This document shows, in pieces, positions 53,322-64,000 of a stretch of DNA of 64,000 nt; position 1 is the stretch's first letter; each line of letters opens with the position of its first letter. The notes below the pieces were generated by a model. That model had not been told where the DNA came from and searched no databases. It saw only the letters and a list, made by a program, of their open reading frames with translations. The translations under genes and the position numbers were made by a program. This stretch comes from Xenophilus azovorans DSM 13620 (GTDB taxonomy: Bacteria > Pseudomonadota > Gammaproteobacteria > Burkholderiales > Burkholderiaceae_C), in assembly GCF_000745855.1 (NCBI RefSeq), contig NZ_JQKD01000025.1:27667-91666 (forward strand). Direction: 5' to 3'.

Positions 53322-53357
53322 GAGCCCGGGGGCACCGTACCCCGGGCTCTTGTTTTT
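53322..53357 (+). terminator. Terminator/attenuator between ahpC and ahpF
   Basis: The stem GAGCCCGGGG / CCCCGGGCTC is followed by TTGTTTTTT. Partial read-through would give less ahpF than ahpC mRNA. Confidence 0.82.
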
Positions 53358-53383
53358 TGAATGCCAGAGAAAGAGAGATCGCC

Positions 53384-54973
53384 ATGCTCGACGCCGCCAC
53401 CAAGGCCCAACTTGCCAGTTACCTCGAACGCATCTCGCGACCCATCGAGATCGTCGCCTCGCTCGACGACACGCAGGCCTCGCAGGAGACCCGCGCGCTG
53501 CTCAAGGACATCGCCGAGTCGTCGAAGCTGGTGACCGTGGTGGAAGACAGCTCCGCCGGCACGCCGCACCGCACGCCCTCGTTCTCCATCAACCGTCCGG
53601 GCGAGAGCAGCGGCCCGCGCTTCGCCGGCCTGCCGATGGGCCACGAGTTCACCTCGCTGGTGCTGGCCCTGCTGCAGGTGGGCGGCTACCCGCCGAAGGT
53701 GGAGCAGGCGATCCTCGACCAGATCAAGGCCCTGGACGGCGACTTCGAGTTCGAGGTGTACGTCTCGCTGACCTGCCACAACTGCCCTGACGTGGTGCAG
53801 GCGCTGAACCTGATGGCGGTGCAGAACCCGCGCATCAAGACCACCATGATCGAGGGCGGCACCTTCCAGGACGAGATCAAGGAACGCCAGATCATGGGCG
53901 TTCCCACCGTCTTCCTCAACGGCACGCAGTTCGGCTCCGGCCGCATGAGCCTGGAGGAGATCCTGGCCAAGATCGACACCAGCGGCGTGGAGCGCGAGGC
54001 CAAGAAGATCTCTGCCAAGGCGCCGTTCGACATGCTGATCGTCGGCGGCGGCCCGGCCGGCGCGGCCGCGGCCGTGTACGCCGCGCGCAAGGGCATCCGC
54101 ACCGGTGTCGCCTCCGAGCGCTTCGGCGGCCAGGTGCTGGACACGCTGGGCATCGAGAACTTCATCTCGGTCAAGGAGACCGAGGGACCGAAGTTCGCCC
54201 TGGCGCTGGAAGAGCACGTGCGCCACTACGACGTGGACATCATGAACCTGCAGCGCGCCAAGGCGCTGGTGCCCGGCGATGGATTCATCGAGCTGCAGAC
54301 CGAGAGCGGCGCGACGCTGAAGGCGAAGACCGTGGTGCTGGCCACCGGCGCGCGCTGGCGCAACATCAACGTGCCGGGCGAGCAGGAGTTCAAGAACAAG
54401 GGCGTGGCCTACTGCCCGCACTGCGACGGCCCGCTGTTCAAGGGCAAACGCGTGGCGGTGATCGGCGGCGGCAACTCCGGCGTCGAGGCGGCCATCGACC
54501 TGGCCGGCATCGTCGGCCACGTGACGCTGATCGAGTTCGACGCCAAGCTGCGCGCCGACGAGGTGCTGCAGCGCAAGCTGCGCAGCCTGCCGAACGTGAC
54601 GGTGATCACCCACGCGCAGACCACCGAGATCACCGGCACCGACAAGGTGAACGGCCTGAACTACAAGGACCGCGGCACCGGCGAGGTGCATCGCGTCGCA
54701 CTGGAGGGCGTGTTCGTGCAGATCGGCCTGGTGCCCAACACCGAATGGCTCAAGGGCACGCTGGAGCTGTCGCGCCACGGCGAGATCGTGGTCGACGACC
54801 GGGGCCAGACCTCGGTGCCGGGCGTGTTCGCGGCCGGCGACTGCACCACGGTGCCGTTCAAGCAGATCATCATTGCCGCCGGCGATGGGGCCAAGGCGGC
54901 GCTGGGCGCCTTCGACCACCTGATCCGCACCTCGGCGCCGGCGGTCGAGCAGGACGTCGCCGTTGCGGCCTGA
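53384..54973 (+). CDS. ahpF: Alkyl hydroperoxide reductase subunit F
   Basis: The 529-residue flavoprotein passes electrons from NADH to AhpC. The N-terminal double-thioredoxin domain carries TCHNC (about 130). The FAD domain starts with [20 protein letters not shown] (about 220). The thioredoxin-reductase-type active site is YCPHCDGP, the NADH motif [13 protein letters not shown] and the FAD end motif [15 protein letters not shown]. The ATG at 53384 gives [10 protein letters not shown]; an upstream start at 53357 lies in the terminator tail. Confidence 0.97.
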   Translation: MLDAATKAQLASYLERISRPIEIVASLDDTQASQETRALLKDIAESSKLVTVVEDSSAGTPHRTPSFSINRPGESSGPRFAGLPMGHEFTSLVLALLQVGGYPPKVEQAILDQIKALDGDFEFEVYVSLTCHNCPDVVQALNLMAVQNPRIKTTMIEGGTFQDEIKERQIMGVPTVFLNGTQFGSGRMSLEEILAKIDTSGVEREAKKISAKAPFDMLIVGGGPAGAAAAVYAARKGIRTGVASERFGGQVLDTLGIENFISVKETEGPKFALALEEHVRHYDVDIMNLQRAKALVPGDGFIELQTESGATLKAKTVVLATGARWRNINVPGEQEFKNKGVAYCPHCDGPLFKGKRVAVIGGGNSGVEAAIDLAGIVGHVTLIEFDAKLRADEVLQRKLRSLPNVTVITHAQTTEITGTDKVNGLNYKDRGTGEVHRVALEGVFVQIGLVPNTEWLKGTLELSRHGEIVVDDRGQTSVPGVFAAGDCTTVPFKQIIIAAGDGAKAALGAFDHLIRTSAPAVEQDVAVAA

Positions 54974-55003
54974 GCCGCCGCGGCTGGGCTGCCGGGCTCC
55001 GGC

Positions 55004-55831
55004 TCAGTAGCTCAGCCGCTCCGGCCGGATCTCCTGGAGGATCGTCGTCGCGATCTCCTCGATCGACTTGGTGGTGGTCGACAGCCAGCGGATGCCGGCC
55101 CGGCGCATCATCGCCTCGGCCTCGTTAACCTCGTAGCGGCAGTTCTCCAGGCTGGCATAGCGCGAGTTCGGTCGGCGCTCGTTGCGGATCTCGGCCAGCC
55201 GCTCGGGCTGGATGGTCAGCCCGAAGATCTTCTTGCGGAAGGGCACCAGCGCCGGCGGCAGCTGGCGGCGGTCGAAGTCCTCCGGAATCAGCGGGTAGTT
55301 GGCCGCCTTCAGGCCGTGCTGCATCGCCAGGTAGAGCGAGGTGGGCGTCTTGCCGCTGCGGCTGACGCCCACCAGGATGACGTCCGCCGACTCCAGGTCG
55401 CGGTTGCTCTGGCCGTCGTCGTGCTGCAGGCTGAAGTCGATCGCGGCAATGCGGTCGTTGTATTCCTTGCTCTTGCTGATGTCGGAGAAGCGGCCGATGC
55501 GATGGTTGGACTTCATCGCCAGTTCGATCTCCAGCGGGCGCACGAAGGTGCCGAACATGTCCAGCAGCATGCCCTTGCAGCCGGTCTCGATCACTTCCAG
55601 CACCTCCATGTCCGCCAGGGTGGTGAAGACGATCGGCCGCATCCCCTCCACCTCGCCGGTGTGGTTGATCTGGCGCACCGCCTGGTGGGCCTTGTCCACG
55701 GTGTCGGTGAAGGGCAGCCGCACGTGGCGCGGCTTGATCTCGAACTGGGCGAGCACGGCGTTGCCGAAGGTCTCGGCGGTGATGCCGGTGCCGTCGGAGA
55801 CGTAGAAAACGGTGCGGGTACGGGGCGTCAC
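55004..55831 (-). CDS. ppsR: PEP synthetase regulatory kinase/pyrophosphorylase PpsR
   Basis: The 275-residue bifunctional regulator phosphorylates and dephosphorylates PEP synthase using ADP and phosphate. It shows [19 protein letters not shown] at the N-terminus and the P-loop [15 protein letters not shown] near 150. The C-terminal segment is [15 protein letters not shown]. The start is a GTG at 55831, from which the family sequence begins. It is divergent from ppsA, its target, across a 188-base gap. Confidence 0.94.
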   Translation of the reverse strand: MTPRTRTVFYVSDGTGITAETFGNAVLAQFEIKPRHVRLPFTDTVDKAHQAVRQINHTGEVEGMRPIVFTTLADMEVLEVIETGCKGMLLDMFGTFVRPLEIELAMKSNHRIGRFSDISKSKEYNDRIAAIDFSLQHDDGQSNRDLESADVILVGVSRSGKTPTSLYLAMQHGLKAANYPLIPEDFDRRQLPPALVPFRKKIFGLTIQPERLAEIRNERRPNSRYASLENCRYEVNEAEAMMRRAGIRWLSTTTKSIEEIATTILQEIRPERLSY

Positions 55832-56019
55832 GATGGGGTTCCTGTCCTGCAGCGGCCCAGCAAGAGCCACGCCTACAATCCGCCCCATTATCGGGACCGA
55901 GTCTCCCGCCCCCACGCCACTCCCATGCAGCCCGGCCGCGCACCCAGAGCCAGAAGAACGATCGTGCCCCGTGCCCGCCTGCATGCCGCTGCGCCGCTTT
56001 CAACTTCCGGAGCCTTCCC

Positions 56020-58413
<2,394 letters not shown>

Positions 58414-58619
58414 CAGGCCGGCCCGCGCAGCGCGGGCCGCGCCGGATGTTGCACTGCGGCGACGTGTCGTGCGCACAAAGGCGCGGAAAGCCGCCCGGGA
58501 AATCCCTGTCAGCCTCGTGTAATTGAAAAAAATTGTGAGTTTGGTGCCAAACTCCTGCGGAACGCGTCGGCGTGAGCGCCAACTGGCGTTCCGCGCGGCG
58601 GTGCAGGACGGAGACCGCC

Positions 58620-59072
58620 ATGATTCTTGTCAAGACCGAAATGGGCCAGCAGGTCATGAGGGACCGTTCGGTCCGGCTGACACCGCGCCAACGCTCCGCC
58701 TTCATCCTGTTCGACGGCCGTCGATCGGTGGCGCAGGTGCTGGACGCCGGCATGGGCGTGACCCAGGAAGACGTGGACCAGCTCGTCGACCTGGGACTGC
58801 TGGGCCGGCCCGCGCCGGGGGAGGAGGCGCCATCGGCCTCGCCTGCAGCGGCTGCCGCGGCGGTGCCTGCGGCCAGCGGACGCGAGCGCTACCAGACGGC
58901 CTATCCGATCGCCACCCAACTCACGGCCAGCCTCGGGCTGCGCGGCTTCCGGCTCAATCTCGCCGTGGAGGCTGCAACCACCTACGAGGAACTGGCCGCC
59001 CTCCTGCCGAAGATCCGCGCGGCGGTGGGGCCGGACAAGGCGCAGGCCCTGGAGCGGGCCCTGCTGGGGTGA
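58620..59072 (+). CDS. Hypothetical protein between ppsA and rpsF
   Basis: I do not recognise this 150-residue protein. The first 65 residues (LTPRQRSAFILFDGRRSVAQVL, then GVTQEDVDQLVDLGLL) look like a small winged-helix-type fold. An Ala/Pro-rich linker follows (about 66-90), then a helical C-terminal part with ERYQTAYPIATQLTASLGLR and LLPKIRAAVG. The ATG at 58620 gives the compact N-terminal fold; an ATG at 58572 is possible. The A/T-rich stretch at 58520-58560 may hold its promoter, with TTGAAA at 58523 and no good -10. Confidence 0.65.
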   Translation: MILVKTEMGQQVMRDRSVRLTPRQRSAFILFDGRRSVAQVLDAGMGVTQEDVDQLVDLGLLGRPAPGEEAPSASPAAAAAAVPAASGRERYQTAYPIATQLTASLGLRGFRLNLAVEAATTYEELAALLPKIRAAVGPDKAQALERALLG

Positions 59073-59096
59073 TGATCCTGGCGCTGGCGCGCACGC

Positions 59097-59102
59097 TATA
59101 AT
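59097..59102 (+). promoter_or_regulatory. Putative -10 box of the rpsF operon
   Basis: A perfect TATAAT lies 67 bases before rpsF. The -35 position (around 59074) is poor, so the promoter may depend on an extended -10 or an activator. Confidence 0.5.
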
Positions 59103-59168
59103 CGTGGGCTTTTCCTTGCCACACCGCCTGGACGCGGCGGGTGGCTTCACGAACCCACAAGGAGTGCC

Positions 59169-59543
59169 ATGCGTCACTACGAGATCATTTTGCTGATCCA
59201 CCCGGATCAGAGCGAACAGGTTCCGGCCATGCTGGAGCGCTACAAGGGCATGATCGCCGCCGGCAACGGCAAGGTGCATCGTGTCGAAGACTGGGGCCGC
59301 CGCCAGCTGGCCTACCAGATCAACAAGCTGAACAAGGCGCACTACCTGTGCATCAACATCGAGGCCGACCAGGCCGTGATGGGCGAACTGGAACACGCCT
59401 TCAAGTTCAACGACGCCGTGCTGCGCCACCTGACGGTGCAGAAGAAGAAGGCCGACACCGGCCCGTCGTCGATGATGAAGACGGTCGAGCGCGAAGAGGC
59501 TCGCAAGGCCCAGCAGGCCGAGTACGCCGCCAACAACAGCTGA
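59169..59543 (+). CDS. rpsF: 30S ribosomal protein S6
   Basis: The 124-residue ribosomal protein begins [21 protein letters not shown] and contains [21 protein letters not shown], both diagnostic for S6. It binds 16S rRNA with S18, encoded two genes on. A Lys/Glu-rich tail of about 25 residues follows the core. An AAGGAG site precedes the ATG. It is the first gene of the rpsF-priB-rpsR-rplI unit. Confidence 0.98.
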   Translation: MRHYEIILLIHPDQSEQVPAMLERYKGMIAAGNGKVHRVEDWGRRQLAYQINKLNKAHYLCINIEADQAVMGELEHAFKFNDAVLRHLTVQKKKADTGPSSMMKTVEREEARKAQQAEYAANNS

Positions 59544-59544
59544 T

Positions 59545-59850
59545 GTGACGCGATCGGGTGCGGCCAACCAGCTCGTGCTGACGGCCTGCATCACCGAACT
59601 CGCCGCCTTGCGTTTCACCCCCGCCGGCCTGCCCGCCGTCGACCTGCGACTCGAGCACGAGTCGACGCTCGAAGAAGCAGGGCAGACCCGCCAGGTGAAG
59701 GCGGCCCTGAAGGCGGTGGCCTTCGGTTCGGTGGCCGAGCGGCTCGCACGGCAGGCACTGGGCAGCCAATGGCTCCTCAGGGGTTTCCTGGCCACGCCGC
59801 GCAACGCGAAGCACCCGGTCTTCCACATCACCGAGTTCCAGCAAGATTAA
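59545..59850 (+). CDS. priB: Primosomal replication protein N (PriB)
   Basis: The 101-residue single-strand-binding OB-fold protein acts with PriA and DnaT in replication restart. The family pattern is NQLVLTACITELAALRFTPAGLP, then GSVAERLARQALGSQWLLRGFLA. The start is GTG 59545, one base after the rpsF stop codon. Its place between rpsF and rpsR is the standard betaproteobacterial order. Confidence 0.95.
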   Translation: MTRSGAANQLVLTACITELAALRFTPAGLPAVDLRLEHESTLEEAGQTRQVKAALKAVAFGSVAERLARQALGSQWLLRGFLATPRNAKHPVFHITEFQQD

Positions 59851-59871
59851 TTTTCGAAAAGAGGTCCCGAA

Positions 59872-60153
59872 ATGGCCACGTTCAAGAAATTCAACAAGGA
59901 CAAGCGTCCCAAGCGCAACAGCCAGTCGCTGCTGTTCAAGCGCAAGCGCTTCTGCCGCTTCACCGTCGCCGGCGTCGAAGAGATCGACTACAAGGACATC
60001 GACACCCTGCGCGACTTCATCAGCGAGAACGGCAAGATCATCCCGGCGCGCCTGACCGGCACCCGCGCGATCTACCAGCGGCAGCTCAACACGGCCATCA
60101 AGCGCGCGCGCTTCCTGGCGCTGGTGCCCTACACCGACCAGCACCGCATCTGA
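59872..60153 (+). CDS. rpsR: 30S ribosomal protein S18
   Basis: The 93-residue protein carries the S18 signature: [19 protein letters not shown], then [19 protein letters not shown] and a basic end with [14 protein letters not shown]. It forms a pair with S6 on the platform of the small subunit. A GAGGT ribosome site precedes the ATG. rplI follows after 15 bases. Confidence 0.98.
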   Translation: MATFKKFNKDKRPKRNSQSLLFKRKRFCRFTVAGVEEIDYKDIDTLRDFISENGKIIPARLTGTRAIYQRQLNTAIKRARFLALVPYTDQHRI

Positions 60154-60168
60154 GGAGAGGCCTGAACC

Positions 60169-60621
60169 ATGCAAGTCATTCTTCTGGACAAGGTCGTCAA
60201 CCTCGGCGCCCTGGGTGAGATCGTCAAGGTCAAGGACGGCTACGCCCGCAACTTCCTGATCCCCAGCGGCCGCGCCCGCCGCGCCACCGAAGCCGCCAAG
60301 GCGGAGTTCGAGGCCCGCCGCGCCGAGCTGGAAAAGGCCGCCGCCGAAAAGCTGGCCGCCGCGCAGGCGCAAGGCGAGAAGCTGGCCGGCACGACCGTCA
60401 AGCTGACGCAGAAGGCCGGCGTCGACGGCCGCCTGTTCGGCTCCGTCACCAACCACGACATCGCCGACGAGCTGAAGAAGCTGGGCTACGACGTGGCCAA
60501 GTCGCAGGTGCGCCTGCCCAACGGCCCGATCAAGACGGTGAGCGACACCACCGTCAACGTGCAGTTGCACACCGACGTGGTGGTGGATATCACCGTCACG
60601 GTGTACGGCGAGACGGCGTAA
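60169..60621 (+). CDS. rplI: 50S ribosomal protein L9
   Basis: The 150-residue protein has the L9 N-terminal RNA-binding domain ([30 protein letters not shown], broken here for length as [11 protein letters not shown] and GYARNFLIP). A long central helix and the C-terminal domain with [16 protein letters not shown] follow. It is the last ribosomal gene of the operon and is followed by a terminator before dnaB. Confidence 0.98.
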   Translation: MQVILLDKVVNLGALGEIVKVKDGYARNFLIPSGRARRATEAAKAEFEARRAELEKAAAEKLAAAQAQGEKLAGTTVKLTQKAGVDGRLFGSVTNHDIADELKKLGYDVAKSQVRLPNGPIKTVSDTTVNVQLHTDVVVDITVTVYGETA

Positions 60622-60673
60622 CGCCTTCGGCAAAGGAGAAACAAGGCCGCGCTGTCGCCGGCCTTGTCCTTCA

Positions 60674-60704
60674 GGAGCCGCCCCTCGGGGCGGCTTTGTT
60701 TTTC
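60674..60704 (+). terminator. Terminator after rplI
   Basis: The stem AGCCGCCC / GGGCGGCT with a CTCG loop is followed by TTTGTTTTT. Confidence 0.82.
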
Positions 60705-60813
60705 CGGCGGTGTTGTCCCGCACTGCGCACCGCATGCGCACCGGTTTTCCACAGGGTTGTCCTGTGACTGGTGTTGCGTGCCGGCCTAGCATTGAAAGCT
60801 CCCAAGGAAGTCC

Positions 60814-62220
60814 ATGTCCGCTGTCTTCTCCTTCCCCGACGAGCCCCGTCCCGACGACCGCCAGGTCGCGCAACTGCGCGTTCCACCGCACTCCATCGAG
60901 GCCGAGTCCAGCGTGCTGGGCGGCCTGCTGCTGGACAACGGCGCCTGGGACCGCTGCGGCGACCTGCTGGTCGACGCCGACTTCTATCGCCACGAGCACA
61001 AGCTGATCTTCGCGGCCATCGGCCAGCTCATCAACGCCAACAAGCCGGCCGACGTCATTACCGTCCACGAGCAGTTGCAGAGCCTGGGCAAGTCGGAAGA
61101 GGTGGGCGGGCTGGTCTACCTGAACGCGCTGGCCCAGTACGTGCCGAGCGCCAGCAACATCCGCCGCTACGCGGAGATCGTGCGCGAGCGCTCCATCCTG
61201 CGCAAGCTGATCTCCGCCTCGGACGAGATCGCCACCAACGCCTTCAACACGCAGGGCAAGGCGGTCGACAAGCTGCTGGACGAGGCCGAGCAAAAGATCT
61301 TCAACATCGGCGAGGAAGGCTCGCGGATGAAGCAGGGCTTCCAGAGCATGGAGTCCCTGGTGGTCGAGTTGCTCGACCGCGTGACCGAGATGGCCGACAA
61401 CCCCAACGACATCACGGGGGTGCGCACCGGCTTCTACGAGTTCGACAGGATGACCTCGGGCCTGCAGCCGGGCGACATGATCGTGCTGGCGGCGCGCCCC
61501 TCGATGGGCAAGACCTCGCTGGCCATCAACATCGCGGAGCACGTCGCCATCGAGGAGGGCCTGCCGGTGGCGGTGTTCTCGATGGAAATGGGCGCCGCGC
61601 AGCTGGCGGTGCGTATCGTCGGCTCCATCGGCCGCATCGACCAGGGCCACCTGCGCACCGGCAAGCTGACGGACGAGGAGTGGCCGCGGCTGACCGAGGC
61701 CATCGAGAAGCTGCGCAACGTCTCGCTGCACATCGACGAGACGCCGGGCCTGACCACGAGCGAGCTGCGCGCCAACGCGCGGCGCCTGGCGCGGCAGTAC
61801 GGGCGCCTGGGCCTGATCGTGGTCGACTACCTGCAGCTGATGAGCGTGTCGTCCAGCATGAGCGACGAGAACCGCGCCACGGCGGTGGGCGAGATCTCGC
61901 GCGGCCTGAAGATGCTGGCCAAGGAGCTGAAGTGCCCGGTGATCGCGCTGTCGCAGCTCTCGCGCGGGGTCGAAAGCCGCACCGACAAGCGCCCGATGAT
62001 GAGCGATCTGCGCGAGTCCGGCGCCATCGAGCAGGACGCGGACCTGATCATGTTCATCTACCGTGACGACTACTACAACAAGGAGTCGAAGGAGCCGGGC
62101 GTGGCCGAGGTCATCATCAGCAAGCACCGCAACGGCCCGACGGGCACGGTGAAGCTGGCCTTCCTCAAGCCGCTGACCAAGTTCGAGAACCTCGCGTTGG
62201 GCACAGGCGACGATTTCTGA
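60814..62220 (+). CDS. dnaB: Replicative DNA helicase DnaB
   Basis: The 468-residue hexameric helicase unwinds DNA at the fork. Its N-terminal domain (about 20-125) has PPHSIEAESSVLGGLLLDN. The RecA-like domain has Walker A ARPSMGKTSLA (about 228) and Walker B LIVVDYLQLM (about 330). Motif H4-like segments include LSRGVESRTDKRPMMSDLRE, and the end contains KHRNGPTGTVKLAF. No intein is present. The ATG at 60814 follows an AAGGAAG site. Confidence 0.97.
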   Translation: MSAVFSFPDEPRPDDRQVAQLRVPPHSIEAESSVLGGLLLDNGAWDRCGDLLVDADFYRHEHKLIFAAIGQLINANKPADVITVHEQLQSLGKSEEVGGLVYLNALAQYVPSASNIRRYAEIVRERSILRKLISASDEIATNAFNTQGKAVDKLLDEAEQKIFNIGEEGSRMKQGFQSMESLVVELLDRVTEMADNPNDITGVRTGFYEFDRMTSGLQPGDMIVLAARPSMGKTSLAINIAEHVAIEEGLPVAVFSMEMGAAQLAVRIVGSIGRIDQGHLRTGKLTDEEWPRLTEAIEKLRNVSLHIDETPGLTTSELRANARRLARQYGRLGLIVVDYLQLMSVSSSMSDENRATAVGEISRGLKMLAKELKCPVIALSQLSRGVESRTDKRPMMSDLRESGAIEQDADLIMFIYRDDYYNKESKEPGVAEVIISKHRNGPTGTVKLAFLKPLTKFENLALGTGDDF

Positions 62221-62244
62221 TCAGGGTGATGCCGCTGGAGCGGG

Positions 62245-62964
62245 CTATGGCTTCGCTGGCGGCGCGCAGGGAGCGTCCTGTCGTGCCGGCTTGCGCATGA
62301 GCCGCAGCAGGTCGGCCAGCGTCTTGCCCGGCTCGTCGCGAAAGCGCTCGTCCAATACCTGCACGACGTCGATGCGGTCCACGCGAAAGCCGCGGAAATC
62401 TCCGCGCAGTTCGCACCAGGCCGACAGCGTCCAGACCTTGCCCCAGTAGAAACAGCCCAGCGGGCGCACCGTGCGGCGGCTGGCGGCGTCGTTGACGTCG
62501 CGGTAGTCCAGGCGCAGCTTCTGCCGCGCCTGCACGGCTTCGCGCAGCGCCTGCAGGTGCGCGCGCGTGGCATCGTTCATGGCGATGGCCGGCGCGTACA
62601 GCGCCAGCGCCTCGGCCGAGGCGCGCGCCGCGGGCGGCAGCACCGACAGGATCTTGCCCAGCGCGTTCTCGATGTCGCCCGCCATGGCGGCATCGACCCA
62701 GCTCTGGGCGAGCCGCGCGGCCGCCACCAGCGCCCGCGCTTCGTCCTGCGTGAACATCAGCGGCGGCAGCTCGAAGCCCGCGCCCAGGCGATAGCCGATG
62801 CCGGCCTCACCTTCGATCGGCACGCCCTGGTGCTGCAGGTCGGCCACGTCGCGGTAGACCGTGCGCTCCGACACCTCCAGCCGCCGGGCGAGGAAAGCGG
62901 CCGTGGTGAGGCGCCGCCCGCGGATGAGCTGGACGATCTGGAACAGGCGATCGGCACGGCGCAT
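62245..62964 (-). CDS. YafY-type transcriptional regulator with WYL domain
   Basis: The 239-residue protein has an N-terminal DeoR-like helix-turn-helix (about 1-55; AAFLARRLEVSERTVYRDVADL). A WYL effector domain (about 135-215) follows, with RRTVRPLGCFYWGKVWTLSAWC. WYL domains sense small ligands or nucleic acids. The ATG at 62964 gives the standard MRRADRLFQIVQLIRG. The effector-binding-domain gene lies 20 bases upstream on the same strand, probably in one operon. Confidence 0.9.
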   Translation of the reverse strand: MRRADRLFQIVQLIRGRRLTTAAFLARRLEVSERTVYRDVADLQHQGVPIEGEAGIGYRLGAGFELPPLMFTQDEARALVAAARLAQSWVDAAMAGDIENALGKILSVLPPAARASAEALALYAPAIAMNDATRAHLQALREAVQARQKLRLDYRDVNDAASRRTVRPLGCFYWGKVWTLSAWCELRGDFRGFRVDRIDVVQVLDERFRDEPGKTLADLLRLMRKPARQDAPCAPPAKP

Positions 62965-62984
62965 GGCGGATAGGGCGGGGCAGG

Positions 62985-63431
62985 CTACTCGACGCCGATG
63001 TGGACCGTGAGGTCCGTGGGGCTGGTGTAGGCCTCGAAATCGCTGCGGTAGCTGCGCCTGATCTCGGGGTGCGTCTCGAAGTAGCGCCAGATGTGCTGCC
63101 AGGCGTCGAGCACCGCCTGCGGCATTTCGCCGTGGGCCTCGAACACCAGGTAGTCGCCGGCTGCGACCTGCACCGTGCCGCCTTGCGACACGGCCACGCC
63201 GGAGATGACGTCGAAGGCCCCGCTGGCGTCGGATTCGTAGTTCGCGTACACGCCGAAGTTGCGGTCGTCGGCGGTGCGGTGCGGCGTGCGCGCGTACACC
63301 TCCTCGGCGAAGAAGCGCTGCCAGAGGCCGTCGATGCGCATGGTGGCCGGGGCGTTTTCCTCGGCGTTGGTGGTGCGCACGCGCGGGCCCGCGACCCAGA
63401 AGGCCTCCTGATGCTGACGTGTCGGTTCCAT
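62985..63431 (-). CDS. GyrI-like/AraC effector-binding domain protein
   Basis: The 148-residue protein resembles stand-alone effector-binding (GyrI-like, SOUL-fold) proteins. The segment RIDGLWQRFFAEEVYARTP is followed by FGVYANYESDASGAFDVISG, and the end has FEAYTSPTDLTVHIGVE. Such proteins bind small hydrophobic ligands or drugs. No DNA-binding domain is attached. The ATG at 63431 is the start with family support; it precedes the WYL regulator, suggesting a shared sensing role. Confidence 0.82.
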   Translation of the reverse strand: MEPTRQHQEAFWVAGPRVRTTNAEENAPATMRIDGLWQRFFAEEVYARTPHRTADDRNFGVYANYESDASGAFDVISGVAVSQGGTVQVAAGDYLVFEAHGEMPQAVLDAWQHIWRYFETHPEIRRSYRSDFEAYTSPTDLTVHIGVE

Positions 63432-63838
63432 GGTGTGCAGTCTCCCGAGTGATGTCACCGGCCGGATCGTCCAGGGCAGGTCCGCATGGCATGCGCGATG
63501 ACCCGCATGCGGGCCGGCGCATAGCGTACATCGCGCTGTCGGGGCGCGAAGCCGCTGCCGATGTCGGCGTGAGGCCGGTCGCGGCCACGTTGTGGGCGTC
63601 CGGCGCCGGCGGCCGCATGCGGGTCGTCACGGGCCTGCAGGAACAGGCGCAAGGGGAAGCGTATCGGCATGGCCTTGTATCTTTAAGCCTCGGACCGGCT
63701 CGGGTAGCCCGAGCGGCCTCTGGGATGCGTGAAGCCCGTGACTGAGCACTGGGCGCCTGAGCCGGACCGTCCTTTCTTGCAGCCCGAACGGTTGTAGGAA
63801 CTTGAAGTTCGCATAGACAAGGATGGGAGTGAGAGGAC
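63432..63838. other. Non-coding region holding the left end of an IS110-type element
   Basis: This stretch of 407 bases has no convincing gene. Its first part is the expected promoter area of the effector-binding gene. From about 63674 to 63838 it is probably the non-coding left end of the IS110 element. This part contains a perfect 7-bp hairpin GCTCGGG-TAG-CCCGAGC (63698-63714) and a GAACTT-G-AAGTTC palindrome (63798-63810). The precise left boundary cannot be seen because IS110 elements lack terminal inverted repeats. Confidence 0.5.
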
Positions 63839-64000
63839 GTGTCCGACTGTGTTTTTATCGGTATCGATGTCTCCAGCCAGACGCTGGAGGTCGCCAGCAG
63901 CGACCAGGCCAAGACCTGGCAGCTCGCCAATGACGTCAGCGGCATCGAGCAACTCGTCCACCAGGCCATGGCCCTGGCGCCGGCCCTGGTGGTGTTGGAG
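63839..64000 (+). mobile_element. IS110-family transposase, 5' fragment (cut by the window)
   Basis: A GTG at 63839 opens a frame of 54 codons that runs off the window. It begins VSDCVFIGIDVSSQTLEVA, the typical start of the IS110 DEDD (RuvC-like) transposase domain with its first catalytic Asp in GIDVS. IS110 recombinases insert at specific sites and use a structured RNA encoded in the element's non-coding end. Whether this copy is intact cannot be judged here. A GAGAGGA ribosome site lies just upstream. Confidence 0.82.

Overview
The window is a GC-rich chromosomal segment (I estimate close to 70% by eye) from a betaproteobacterium. It most resembles Burkholderiales, family Comamonadaceae. 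Pointers are the rpsF-priB-rpsR-rplI-dnaB order, an EF-P with arginine at position 32 next to earP, a surE-pcm-nlpD-rlmD block, a PpsR/PpsA pair, and CACCCCCAAGC-type intergenic repeats. Genes are densely packed, often with ATGA, GTGA or TGATG stop/start overlaps. The very long antisense reading frames are shadows caused by GC-rich codon use.

Layout. 1-7.4 kb: thioesterase tail, a Cys-repeat periplasmic protein, a CsbD-like protein, pncB, a NhaD-type antiporter, a 2-hydroxyacid dehydrogenase, rmuC and an MFS transporter. 7.7-19.8 kb: a seven-gene apparent operon with the gene content of the uncharacterised E. coli yehI/L/M/P/Q locus: a WGR-DUF4132 giant, a MoxR AAA+ ATPase, a DUF5682 protein, a CoxE-like vWA protein and a protein with two SWIM zinc motifs. 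It also carries a small secreted protein and a membrane protein with a glycine-rich tail. This is the strongest candidate for a poorly described system. 19.8-31.2 kb: a LOG-family protein, a crotonase, a DUF4010 membrane protein, efp-earP, uvrC, pgsA, a DMT transporter, and a LysR regulator divergent from a dehalogenase-like hydrolase coupled to a tartrate dehydrogenase. 31.2-40.5 kb: HU, tRNA-Val, a PpiD-like isomerase, tRNA-His, an H-NS-like protein, a quinone oxidoreductase, surE-pcm-nlpD-rlmD (rpoS absent between nlpD and rlmD) and a Bax-inhibitor-1 protein.

40.6-55 kb is an iron and oxidative-stress island. It holds a GlcG/HbpS-like protein, hemP, exbD, exbB, tonB, bfd, a PiuC-type dioxygenase and a Fiu-like receptor. 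A PepSY-DUF2271-DUF4198-ApbE-flavoreductase operon follows, then bfr, ahpC and ahpF. Fur-box-like sequences precede hemP, the receptor and the PepSY operon, and an OxyR-like site precedes ahpC. The DUF2271 protein carries a clear ApbE flavinylation motif, so the operon may be an electron-transfer chain from NADPH to the periplasm that reduces ferric iron or ferric siderophores.

55-64 kb: ppsR divergent from ppsA, an unknown small gene, rpsF-priB-rpsR-rplI-dnaB, a WYL-domain regulator with an effector-binding-domain partner, and the 5' end of an IS110-family transposase cut by the window end. I found no rRNA genes and no CRISPR array.
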